From: Cavia porcellus
Taxonomy: Eukaryota > Chordata > Mammalia > Rodentia > Caviidae
NCBI RefSeq assembly: GCF_034190915.1
Contig: NW_026947499.1
Location: 1,921,950 to 1,985,949 of the forward strand
Direction: 5' to 3'
Length of the DNA: 64,000 bases
Shown: piece after piece, positions 26,841-37,792 of the stretch
Numbering within the stretch: position 1 is the first letter of the stretch
Layout of the letters: each line of letters begins with the position of its first letter
The notes under the pieces: model-generated
What the model was told of the DNA's origin: nothing
The model's input: the letters and a program-made list of their open reading frames with translations, nothing else
Databases searched by the model: none
Position numbers and translations under genes: made by a program

Positions 26841-28729
26841 CTCCCATGCGTCACCCCTATAAAATATCTCAGCTAAGCTATGAGAGAAATGAGGCAGCTT
26901 CCCACAGAGCAATGATTGCGCGCTTTCTGCAGGTTATTAAGCACCGGATACCAACGCCAGTGCCCAGGTGCATTTCAGGTCCTGCAGTCCTGGTTCTGCT
27001 GGCAGCCGTTTTCCTGTAAGCTGATCTGAAGCTGACTGTGACAGGCTGGTGTGTCTGGAACTCAGATTCGAGCTGTCTTATTTTTAGTGCAGCTTCCTTC
27101 CTAATGAACCTCAAACCAGAGAAACTTTCTCTCCAGAATTGGACTCTGAGGAGGTTGGCTGCCACCGCCTTCTGGAAACTGCTCATCTAAAATAAATCTC
27201 CCTTGTTAGCAGGATGAATATCATAGGCTTATATAGCACATTTTTAAAGGCGTCGTATCTGAATCAATAGAAACACGAGGCTGTGAGGAGAAGCTAATAA
27301 AGCCATGTCATTTCTGCAAACTGTGGCAAAAGAAATGGAGACTGGAGTCTCGTCTCGTCTCTGAGCGGGTCCTGGTAGATGGCGCGGGGAAGAGAAGGAG
27401 GGGGCCACCAGGCAGAAGAGGGGAGCCATGCAGGCAGAAACAACATGTTTTTACAGAGACGGAGGAAGAAAAATATCACCTTCATACCTAGCTTTGACAG
27501 TCATGGATCTCATGGTCAAAGAGCCGCCAACCCAAGGTCCAGAGACATCGCTGTAAATGCAAGGCGCCTCGCTGTGTGTGACTGGGTGTCCCCGAGTCAC
27601 CTTTCTGTTATCTAGCGTGAGTCTGTGGGCGACACAGGCTGGGTGAAGGAGAAGCCAGGGCCGGCCTAGCCTGGGCCATCCAGGTGGGCTCCTGGGTGGT
27701 CCCTGTCTCCTGCTAGCTGAGTCACTGTCACAGCCTGGTGGCCCGGGTCTCAGGTGGCGTCCTTAGGACATCAAGGAAGCAGGAGGAGCTGTCTGTCTGT
27801 CTTCTGACTGCCTGGAGCACCACGCCCAGCGTCTGCACTGGTCAGCCGGTTGCAGGCAGCTTGTCGAGGCCCCCATCCAGGCATGGGCATGGGCGTAGGG
27901 GTGAGGGGTTGTTGAGGTCAGCTTTGGAGATGCCCGCGGCTGAGGAGTGAGTGCACGGGAGCTGCTGGGACAGCGGTCACCGTCTCAGAGCCGCGAGCAT
28001 TGTCCCCTGGGTCATAGGCTGAGCGTTCCAGAGCCGAGACCCCGGCCAGCTCCTCCTCAGTGACCACTGGCTTTATAGCCCTGACCTTTGCAGAGTCCAG
28101 GTACTGGGAAGATCTTTGCGCAGCTGGGGAAGGTTTTCCGGTTAAAGATATTTTGCTACAGTGATGGAAGCAGGACATAACCCACGGAGGAGGTGAGATC
28201 AAGAACATGGACAAGACCCTGTCGCTGATGCTGCTGTTGCACAATAGCACAGCGCCCGGGTGCCTGCAGAGCAACACTTAGAGTCACCCCTGAAAACCAT
28301 GTGACCTCGCGTCCCCCAGAGGAGCGGAAGGGGTTGGACACGGCCAGCGGAACCCCGGCCGGAAGCCAGCGGGGCTAGCCGTGCCGCACGACCCAGCGCT
28401 GCTCCTCAGGGTGCTGCTGAGATTGCCTGCGCTCAGGCCTCTGCACAGGACGTTAGCTCCACCAGGGACAGCTCCCCTGGGCTCCACCCGGGTGTTCCCT
28501 TCTCACCCTTACATCCTGGGTCCGAGACCGCCTCCCTGGAAGGCTGTCCCCCAGCCTTCAGTCCAGAGGTGCTGCGGTGGTTTGATAACCGGCGGTCACC
28601 TGAGTGAACTGAGTCAGTGTCAGCGTGGTGCCAGGTGCGGAGGGCCCTCCTGGGGCTGCTGCCCGCACACAGAGGAGACTGCGGAGGGGGAAGAGGTGTC
28701 GGTGCTCCTGCTGGCTCTCCTGGGGGAGC

Positions 28730-29036
28730 TGCTGAGCTTCCTTCCTGACAGGAACTCGGCTGTTCTCAGTGTCAGAGTTCAGAATTGTTGTCGCTGAGAG
28801 TGGCTGCAGGTCACTCTGGGGAGCCCTGGTCCTTGCTTCGAGCATGGCTTCCTGGCCCCGGATGGGAAGATGTGTGCTGTTTAATCTCCAGGAGAAGTTG
28901 TCTCGCTGGCTTCCTGGTATGAACTCGGCTGTTCTCATCATCAGAGGAGCTAGGCACCTCGTTGCTGCTGAGGAAGGCTGCGGTTCTCCTCAGGGGAGCC
29001 CTGGTTCTTCCTTTGGGCATCGCTTCCTGGCTCCAG
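28730..29036 (+). repeat. Diverged tandem duplication, about 169-bp period, two copies
   Basis: GAACTCGGCTGTTCTCA occurs at 28752 and again at 28921. Each is followed by a GCTG-rich stretch, then GGGGAGCCCTGGT(C/T)CTT and GCATGGCTTCCTGG / GCATCGCTTCCTGG. The copies have several internal length differences. Confidence 0.75.
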
Positions 29037-29934
29037 TGCAGATCCTCAGCTGCTGGCACAGACTTTCTAGCTTCCACTGCCGACCTCTGGGCCTTCCCAG
29101 AGCAGATCTACGAAGCAGACTTGCATGAGTCATTGCCGTGGGCTCTGAGCTCCAGCTGGACTCATGTAGGACCCTGCCATGGGATCCAGGCCCTTAGCTG
29201 GATTCTTTGGGGTCTTCAGTGTGTGGACAGACTTCCTGCACTTTTTTGTGTTTGACTCTTTGGGTGCCTATTGTAAAATAATTTATAAATTTTGCGTCCT
29301 GTGTTAAATTGCTTTCCCTGTAAACCGCTGACCACACAGGTGCCCTCGATGTCTGACTCTGGCATCAGTCCCGTCTGTCATGCTGGCCTGCTCTGCCCTG
29401 CGTGTCACAGGAACCAGCCCACTGGGCAGGACCACCACGGCCTGAGGGCTGTCAGCTCGCAGTATAACGTGGTCACGTGAACTCAGACTTGCAGGGGCTG
29501 AGTCTGAGTTTCATCGTGTGCTGGCTGTGACTGTGGTCGAGTCTCTCTGTAGGAGGGTGGCTTCAGGCCTCCATGAGGCCATGATGATTCGGTGATTGAG
29601 ACCCTGCGCTCGGAGAGGGCCTGCTGTGTGTCGCTCCAGAGGCTCATCCTCCTGCAGACGAGCTAGTAGCCCGCTCAGGTGTGAGCTCCGTGACACAGTC
29701 CTTCTGTCTCATCACTGCTGGTTTCCAGGAGATGTTTGGTCTCCAGGCTGTAGATCCTGTGTTCTGGGATTTCTGAAGGAAAAACTGATTCACAGCTCTC
29801 ACCTGGGCTGTGTCCTCTGTGTTTACCGGATGGAGGCCATGAGAAGACTTGGGACTCAGGCGAGACGGCTCCCATGGACGGCTTCCCCGAAGTCTCACGG
29901 ACTGACCGACGTGGGTGCCGCAGATGCCCTGCTG

Positions 29935-30195
29935 CTGGAGTCAGGCCCTGGGTGTGACCCGGAAGGGTGCGTCCTGTTCTCTCCAGCTCCCTGCTTCTCC
30001 CTCTTCCTGGCCACTGTGAGTCGCGCACCTCTCTGCCGCTGGCCCTCCTGTGTGTCCTTTCCACATCGGAGCCCTCCACCGATGGGTGAAGATTTCTGAA
30101 ACTGAGCCATAATAGCCCCCTCCTCCCTTAGCATCCTCCCTTAGCCGCGGTGTCAGGTGTTTTGCCCCAGGGATGAGGAAGGTGACTGGGACACA
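29935..30195 (+). mobile_element. Diverged MaLR-type LTR, sense
   Basis: TCCAGCTCCCTGCTTCTCCC, then TTTCTGAAACTGAGCC, and the terminal CAGGTGTTTTGCCCCAGGGATGAGGAAGGTGACTGGGAC resemble the 3' end of the other MaLR copies (GGTGTTTTGTCCCAGCAACAAGAG...AAGTAAC). Confidence 0.5.
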
Positions 30196-30930
30196 GGGAT
30201 CCTTTGTCCTCTGGTGCCCGGGAGACTGCACACTCTGCCGCAGGGGCCGGAAATGCAGACCTGTTGCCCGTGAGACTTGGCCACCACACCACACCCCTGG
30301 CGTCCTGAGGGAGGAGGCGTGACCTGCCCAGCAGTGCTAGTTAGGGTCCCTTCTCTTCTAAGGCCCGTGCGCTGTGGCCCTGCCTTCCTGCACACTAACT
30401 GGCTGTGAACTGCTTTTGAGCTCTCCCGAGCAGAGTCCTCATCACAGTAACTCAGACAGGAGAGAAACGCGAAGCTCTCGGGTTTCTCATGTTCACCGTG
30501 ATCTCCTCTTCCCTGCATCCCCCGGCCCCTCTCTTGGTGATCCAGAGTCTGACGCCCCGTGCTCCTAGGCTGTAATAAACTCCTTTCTTTTGCCAAATCA
30601 TACATCAGGTTCAGGGCACAGTCACTGGACCTCCGGCTACCTAAGCCCCCCTGCCCGCCCACCCTGCATACGGATGCTGACCCTGGGCCCGTTGGTTCTC
30701 TGAACCACACCTGCCTGCACCCCTTCCGTGGCAAATGTCTCTGGAGCTGCGGGACACACCGCTGCTCCAGCCTGGCTTTCTGACTCCCGCCACCGCTCTG
30801 ACTCCCAGCATCTTTGGGGGGTGGGTCTTCCGGGGGCAGGGATAGGCCACCTCACCTGCCGGCGTCATTGTCCTCCTGGAGTTCCGCCAGGATCCTGTAG
30901 CTGTCTGCCCCGGCAGCACCCTTGGGCGTC

Positions 30931-30957
30931 CCTGCTCCTGCTCCTGCTCCTGCTCCT
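30931..30957 (+). repeat. CCTGCT hexamer repeat, about 4.5 units
   Basis: There are four perfect CCTGCT units and a partial CCT in a GC-rich stretch just left of the AT-rich island. Confidence 0.9.
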
Positions 30958-31014
30958 GGGCCCTGGAGTGCTCGCTCAATCCGGGGTCCGCTTTGTAGCA
31001 GGAGAAGCTGAATG

Positions 31015-31985
31015 AGGTTTCTTTCTTTTTTTTTTTTATTTAAAGAAAGACAAAACAAAATAGAAAATGGGCATAAATAGTACATACTTTCAAAGAAAAG
31101 AAATAGACAGTAATAAGTCACTAGCTGATGTATACATATTGTCCCCCTATAAGTAGTTGTTCAAGGTACACAAGTATAATGGGAATTCAACCAGGGAGAC
31201 TGCAAACAGTTCTGTTCAACTATCCAACAACAATGAAATATTATGGTTATCAATCCTATACACTTAGACATGTATGCATTTATCCATATCTTCATTTATG
31301 TTGAGACCTAACACAGCTTATTAGATTAAAATCCTTCTGAACAGAGATTACTAATATTGCTGGGTTTCACATCATAGCACTCCAGAACCAGCACTGGGTA
31401 GTGCACAGCCCCTGTCTTTCCTTCAAAGTTTTTGTTCATTTCATCTTGTGTCATCACATCAGTGCTCACAAACTGTTTATAGGTTTTATGTAAGCTTGAG
31501 TCTTAACATGTATTTCTATCCTTTCTATATTAGAGGGAGAAACATAACAAAGCAGGACAGAACTAAACTTTTTCCTATAGACACATAAAACTAAGAAGAC
31601 ATAAATCTGCTGTATAAGGAGTTCTGTCCTGGTCACTGTGCTGTTTCTTGTTATCATCAACTGAATTGGCTATATCATCAGATAAATTATAATTGAACAT
31701 ATCAATACATAACAGAATTAATAGAAATACAACCTTTTAGATAGTGTGGAGCTACAAAAACAGGTAGTAATCAAATCAGAATGGGTATCGTAGTAAATCA
31801 TTGTCATTTTCAGTATAGTTGTCTATACTCCTCAACGTGATACCATCAACCTTACAGTTTTGAATAAAATCTGTCAATAATAAGCAGCAATCAAACAAGT
31901 CAGATTTAACTAAGATCAGTCATGATACAACAGTATAAGTCATACAGGAATCCTGATTGAGTTAATAGGGAATTAAACATGTCCC
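31015..31985 (-). other. AT-rich, retroposed-looking island of unknown origin
   Basis: A block of about 970 bases is clearly AT-rich inside GC-rich DNA. Its left edge is a T-run with AATAAA on the minus strand (reverse of TTTTTTTTTTTTATTTAAAG, 31023-31046), the mark of a minus-strand element with a poly(A) end. Minus-strand frame analysis gives three open stretches in one frame: 31779-31919 (47 codons), 31578-31736 (53 codons) and 31329-31502 (58 codons), separated by several in-frame stops, plus a 64-codon frame at 31466-31660 in another frame. I do not recognise the peptides. It could be an L1 3' end or a retrocopied mRNA with a decayed reading frame. A loose match CAGGAGAAGC at 30999 and 32042 is too weak to call a target duplication. 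Confidence 0.45.
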
Positions 31986-33959
31986 CTATGCTATGGACAG
32001 CCGTCTGTGCTTTCATGATGGGCTGTTGGACAGAGGGTTGTCAGGAGAAGCCTGCAGGGTGAGAAGGACGCACAGAGCAGAGACGAGCTCCTCTAAGAAG
32101 TGGACACAGGGATGTCCGGCCCAGGGACCCAGGAGCCCGCCATGTCCTGTGCTCCCCAGAGGCCGGCGTGGGTGGTGGGGTGGGGAGCACGCCCTCCCAG
32201 ATGGTGGTGGAGGCAGCTCCCGTGGCCCTGGGTGTTCCTGGAAAGCCGGTGAGCGCCTAGCGATCAGAGAGCAGGTGTCGGCCAGGGTTCATTTTCTCTG
32301 ATAGCTACTCAGGGTGACCGGGTGTGGATGGCATGGCAGCCTGCCAGCTGCCGAGGGCCCCCGGCTTTCTGGTCTCAGAGTGAGCGCTCTCCGTTTACCA
32401 CGTTATTCCAGAGGGGGCAGTGCAGGGGCTTTTCTACCACACAGGGACAGCGAGGGGCCTGCGTGTCCACCGGCAGCCTGGTGAGAGCCCTCTCAACAGC
32501 TCCTCAAACAACCAAACAAGAAAAACAAATTGGATCTGCCAGCTCTGAGGGTCCCCGGTGGATGTAGGGGGGACAGATGTCACCTGAGTCTTGGGAGGGA
32601 GTCTTGATTGCCACTGTGCCAGGGACCCAGTGAGCAGGAGGAGGCGGGGAGGGGTGCAGGCGCCGAGGAGGTGGAGCTGGAGTCTCCCCTCTTCCCTCCC
32701 GGTGCAGCCCCATTGTCAGGCCTTAATTAACATTAAACGACAGGGTTTCCCTTTGTGCTTCCTTGCGGTGAGAGGAGCCGCTCAATTACCCTCTGCTCAC
32801 GGGGAGAGTGTGATTAGGGGTGTCTGGGGGCTCTTTCCTTTCTCCGCCATCCCTGGTCAGGCCAGCTCTGTCTCAGGACGAGTCCGTGTGTCACTCTGAT
32901 TAGAGGAGTCTGCAGGGAAGACACATTCATTCATTCAGGCCAGCTTAACGCACTTCGCTTCTGACACGGTGCGCTCGGCGGGCTGCTGTGTCCTTCCTGA
33001 AGCTGGAGCCTCCCAGAGTGAGTTGCACACAGCAGCGGTGAAAAGTGAGATCCTTGCTTGAGGCTCCTGCGTTCACAGATTCTCCTAGGTCGAGCAGCAG
33101 AGCTGGGCGGGCCTTCGGTCACTGTTTCCTGCTTTAGACCAAGAGCACCATGTTCAGACAGGGCGGAAAGGAAATAAGGTGTAGCATGGTCATTAGGGTA
33201 TTCCGCGATCCCACTGTCACACGGCAGGACGTGGAGTCTGTATTTTGGCATGACAGTGGCACTTCCCCGCCCAGGAGGACCCTGTGTTCAGTCCTCCTGC
33301 AGGGGGACGCGGTCCTCACTCCTAGCGCAGCCTGGACATCCTAGCCATGCTGGCTGATGACTTCACCTCCACCTCATTGGTAGCGCAGTTACAGAAAGGC
33401 TGGGGCTGCAGGGAGTCCAGACACGGTGGGTATCCCACCTCGTGCCAATCCCTCCCTGCAGACAGACTGCAAACTGGTGTCCCCTGACTTACCAGTGTTG
33501 TATTTGGGCCACACAGGACCGTTGTTTAGTTTCTGATTGAATTTCCTAGGTTTAACCTGGGGAAATTCTCCGTGAAGTTCCGGATTTCCGCGGGATTTGC
33601 TTGTCAGACTACAAAGTGCGGCACGCAGGTTGAACCGTGCTTGGGGTCCCTGAGGCTGACAGCGCTCAGGGGACTCAGGACCGCCCAGGAGGTTTGGGGT
33701 TGCTCGGTTGTACCCCTGCGGCCTCTGACCTCGGCGCCACCACAGAGTGACCTGAAATCATGTCCTCCAGGCCGGGCCAGGACTCGGTTCCTGTCTTCTG
33801 CTGAGTCCTCTACACCTCTTCTACCCCCGCTCTGAACGGGCTTAGAGCCGCGTAAGAACCCTTCCTGTATTTCTTTAAAAAGAAACACGATTTTGTTTTA
33901 ATTTCCCAAAAAACAAAACAAAAAACCCATTTTATTCTTTGTGAAAAGTTGTGAGGACA

Positions 33960-34110
33960 GCACAGGAAGTATATTACTTAAAAAACCTTTTTAGCTGATG
34001 AGCCGTGCATCAATCGTTGTGGCTAATTCGTGGCATTAAATTCTAATTGCTACTTAGCAGTGCAGTGTTTCATGACGGCTTAAAGTTACATCACAAAATA
34101 CGCATGATTC
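33960..34110. other. Candidate conserved non-coding element (inferred)
   Basis: This is unique, AT-richer sequence with repeated TAATT/ATTAAA homeodomain-like cores (TAATT at 34024 and 34044), GTGCATCAATC and intact CpGs, without repeat signatures. The call rests only on composition and motif density. Confidence 0.25.
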
Positions 34111-35280
34111 TTTCTCTTCTCGCCTAAAGCAAAGTTTTTATTCCTCCCAGAGGCGGAGTCCGCAGCGTCTAATGTTTCTTCATGGTGAAGGGGACCTGGG
34201 TGCCATCCAGTGGCCACTACACTGGACAGTCGCGAGCTTGCTCACAGCTGGGTCTGCAGGTCATTCTCTGGCCAGGAAATGACCATCCTCTCGTGCCTCC
34301 CTTCTCTAGCACTGACCAGTCCTCCCAGACGTGGGTCACCCAGAGATGACTTTGCTCCAAGCCTCCCTGGGGGAACCACATAAGAGCACTTCTGTTGTTT
34401 GCAGAAGGTTTTGGGGTCAGAACCTCCCCAACTATCCTGCTGAAAACCTGAGCACCACCAAAGGGACAGCAGGGGTGCTTGGGGTCGTTTCCTGGAGAAG
34501 TTGTTTCTTAATACCGTGGTACAGTGAAGACAAGCGCGATCCGGCCAGGAGGAAACGTATTAGATACTGATTCTCTCTCAGCTCCCCACTATGACCGTTT
34601 AGAAGGTTCTTAATGAGAAATCTCAGCTTGCTTGTCTGTGGTTGGCTTTTAAATACCAAGTTTTATTCTAGAAACGGGGCTGTCAAATCTTTTGAAATGA
34701 TCCTTTTAAATTCTTGAGAGAAATTCTTGACGAACAGGTGGTGAGAAATGTTTTAAATCATTTTTACTAGCATTCAGAAGTGTACAGTTGGAAACGTAGC
34801 CTTTTCATTCCTTGGTAAATTTAATATTGAAATTCCTTGCGCTAATGGCAGATCTCTAATCAAATACAACTTTTCTGTATCAAACATCTCAAAATAATGC
34901 CACAGCCCGATTTTGACACGCATGCACGCACACACACGCTCCCTCTGAATTTAGATTTTGTAGAATAAACCTCTCCTTCTAAAGAGACATGGTCATATAA
35001 GAACAAATCCTTCTAGCCAGAAAAACAAAGCCAGATAAAGGAAGAAAGCCAGGCTTGTTTACAAGCCCTACCCAGCCCTGCCCTTCTCCCTCCTACCCTG
35101 GCTTTAGGGCTCCAAGTCCACCTTTTATGGCTGGGCATCTCCTCCGGCCGGGGCACTCCTGCTGCTTTTGGGGTCCCTGGCCTTTGGACCTCGATACCAT
35201 GTCTTCCTGCCAGACCTTGTGCTTAGTCATCTTCTAGTTCTGAAGCCCCAGAAGGGGAGGCTGACACACGCTGTCATGGT

Positions 35281-35346
35281 CATCCAGGGGATCTGTCCCG
35301 GACACCCAGGGGACCTGTCCTGGATACCCAGGGGACCTGTCCCTGC
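35281..35346 (+). repeat. 22-bp minisatellite, three copies
   Basis: Units at 35281-35302, 35303-35324 and 35325-35346 share the core CACCCAGGGGACCTGTCC with one to four changes each. Confidence 0.93.
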
Positions 35347-36539
35347 CACTTTCAAACTGTTCCCCAGAATGACAGCAGTTTTGATTCTGCAGAATGAGGC
35401 CCGAGCTGCTTTGCATAATGTGACACAAGGCATCCTGTGGCCTTGTCATCAGTTCGCAGGGCAGTGCATTCGGTAAATAAATTCAGGTCATTTTGCTCAG
35501 AAAGTTTATTGGATACCAGGAGGCGATAGGGATGGGGGTGGGGAGGAGCCTGTTACTGTACCGTTTTAAACAATAAGCACTCAGTGATGATTTAAAACCA
35601 CCAGGGTGTGAGTCATGTGCCTCTCTCCCCCTCCTAAGAGAGAAACCCACAAACCCACGTGGGAGGAGCAGCCGGGAGCTGGTGAGTGCTTCACAGCCCG
35701 CCTGACTTTATATGAGAAACAGATTGCAGTGGCTCCCTAGGATTTAGGTCAGCGGATGATTCCACACAAACAGAAAATCTTAATGCTACTGACAAAGGAA
35801 GAGACACAAATAACTGGCAAATTCTATAAATCCCTGGCTTGTAAGCAGCTCTCTTTTCATAGATTTACTGTAAGTGTCCTTGAAAGCTATCTAAAGAAAA
35901 AATAGTTTGCAGGCTTCCCCAGTTTGACAGCATAGTTTGCAGAATCGTCGATAGTGGTCTCCCTAAAGGCTGCTCATTCAATGGATCGGCGCCAGCATCT
36001 GCTCTTTGCGGAGCAGTGCGGAGATTTCTGGGGCAGGCGTGTCCTGAGTTCCATCAGTAAGGTTACCTTGAGCAGGCAGGGTGGGAGCACAGCCTAGGTT
36101 GGGAAGCCCAGTTCTGTCCCCAAATAAAGAGACCCTTTGTGTCACCGTGCGTGGCCCGGACAGCTGAGAGGCCCCTGAACCCCTCTGCTCAGGTTTTCAG
36201 ACACCATCAGGGCCCACGTGGCAGTGTGAAACTCCGTGCCCACAACATCGAGACCCCAAACAAAGCAGCCCTCTTCCATCCCCTTTTGTGAACCCTGGAG
36301 ATGGACAGAATTCTGCTCCTCCAAAGGAGAGAAGAGCCCAGCTTTCACGCTGGGCATTGGCAGCTCTCGAGAGACCTGGGAGTGGCCAGGGACCGGATTC
36401 CAGGGGACAGGCCATGCCAGGTCCAGGGCCTGACCTCCTGGACCCACCTGTGGCTAGTGCTGGGCTCCAGCTGGTGAGAAGGATCGAGCAGCTCCACTCC
36501 AGGGCGGGCTCAGCTTCCTGAGTTTTGTGTCTTTAGCTT

Positions 36540-36632
36540 CTTTTTTTGGTGGAGGGTCCTAGGAATTGAACTCAGGACCTTGCCCTTACTAGGCAGGTGC
36601 TTACGCCCCTAAACTATGTCCCCAGCCTGTCT
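36540..36632 (-). repeat. ID-type SINE, antisense, degraded
   Basis: Starting from a short T-run, the plus strand reads TAGGAATTGAACTCAGGACC (reverse B box), then AGGCAGGTGCTTACGCCCCT and AAACTATGTCCCCAGCC, the reverse of an ID-type body. Confidence 0.7.
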
Positions 36633-37779
36633 ATCTCCTTTTCCAGTGGAGCACAGAGGATCCGGTAGTAGGTGGTGAAGAAACACAGATTCATGACCCG
36701 AAACACAATGAATGTCTGAATTCTTAAAAATCTCTGGTCGCAAGAGGTGCACTGCTGTGACCCTCCCTCGCCCCCTCCCTCCTGCTCTGAGCACCCCACC
36801 CGTCCTCTGCCCGCTTTCTGAAGCAGCTCTGGAGTCCTCCTTCCTGAGTGTCTTCAGCCTCCCCGTCCTGGCTGCCTCAGTATCGTGGGTGGATTCCAAA
36901 CGTTTCTCTCGTGGTCCCGTGGACTTTGGGGAGGAGCCAGAAGTTGCTTGGGGCCAGAGCTCCAGAGAACAGTGAGGAAGGATCCTGGCATGTTTTTGCA
37001 AAACACGGCTGTGGATAGTTGACCAGTGAGGGATGGTCATAAAATACCGTGAGTTTAAATGGAAAAATTTACACAGCAAGACACATTGCTGTTAACCCCC
37101 TTGAAATGTGCAGACCACGCCCTCACTTGAGGGTCTTGCCAATGTGTGTATTGCAATAATAGTTATTATAAAATGTAAACGTGCACCAGATCTGTCACCC
37201 ATCTCTGAGCCCACGCCCACATTTCCCTTACTGGGGTGGGAGTCCCCGACGCTATCCTGCTGTCCTCCGTAAGCAGAACCGACGGTTTATTTAGTAACTG
37301 TGCCTAATGATACCGTGTGTCTTCTGTCACCATCATAGCTGGCACAGAGGGAATGGTACAGTGAACAAATACACTGTAACACAGGCCAGGCCAGTGCATC
37401 CGCTGGCCAGCAGGGAGCCCGCTCGCTGCTCTTTAGGGTACAAAGGTGGACTGGCAGCAGTGAGAGGACCGTGACGGTGATGCCATGCTGGCCCACGCTG
37501 GTACAATCTGGAGTGGACTGGACAGCACAGTGGGAGTGGCTGCACCTCTCGGTGCCCCTGCAGGTTACCTAAGGAAAGCCCATCTCTGAGAAGCTACAGC
37601 TGCACCTGGGCCTGCAGGTGTCGCTGGGGAGCACACGTGGTCCTGCCTTCTGTGGGCTGGAAGGGACTGCAGCTTGGGGAGCCATTGTCGCTGCGGGGTG
37701 GGGAGGAGGAGAAAGGCCTCTCCAGGTCCTTCAGCTCCGACCTCCCCACTGTGCTCGGAAGTCTCTGGAGGCCTCAACT

Positions 37780-37792
37780 CCCCCCCCCCCCC
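37780..37792 (+). repeat. Poly(C) run of 13
   Basis: This is an uninterrupted C13 tract, prone to length errors in sequencing and replication. Confidence 0.95.

Noticed and set aside
30540..30620. TGTAATAAACTCCTTTCTTTTGCC as the R/U5 part of another retroviral LTR
   Set aside because: Only a short stretch fits; no TG...CA ends, target duplication or promoter could be found.
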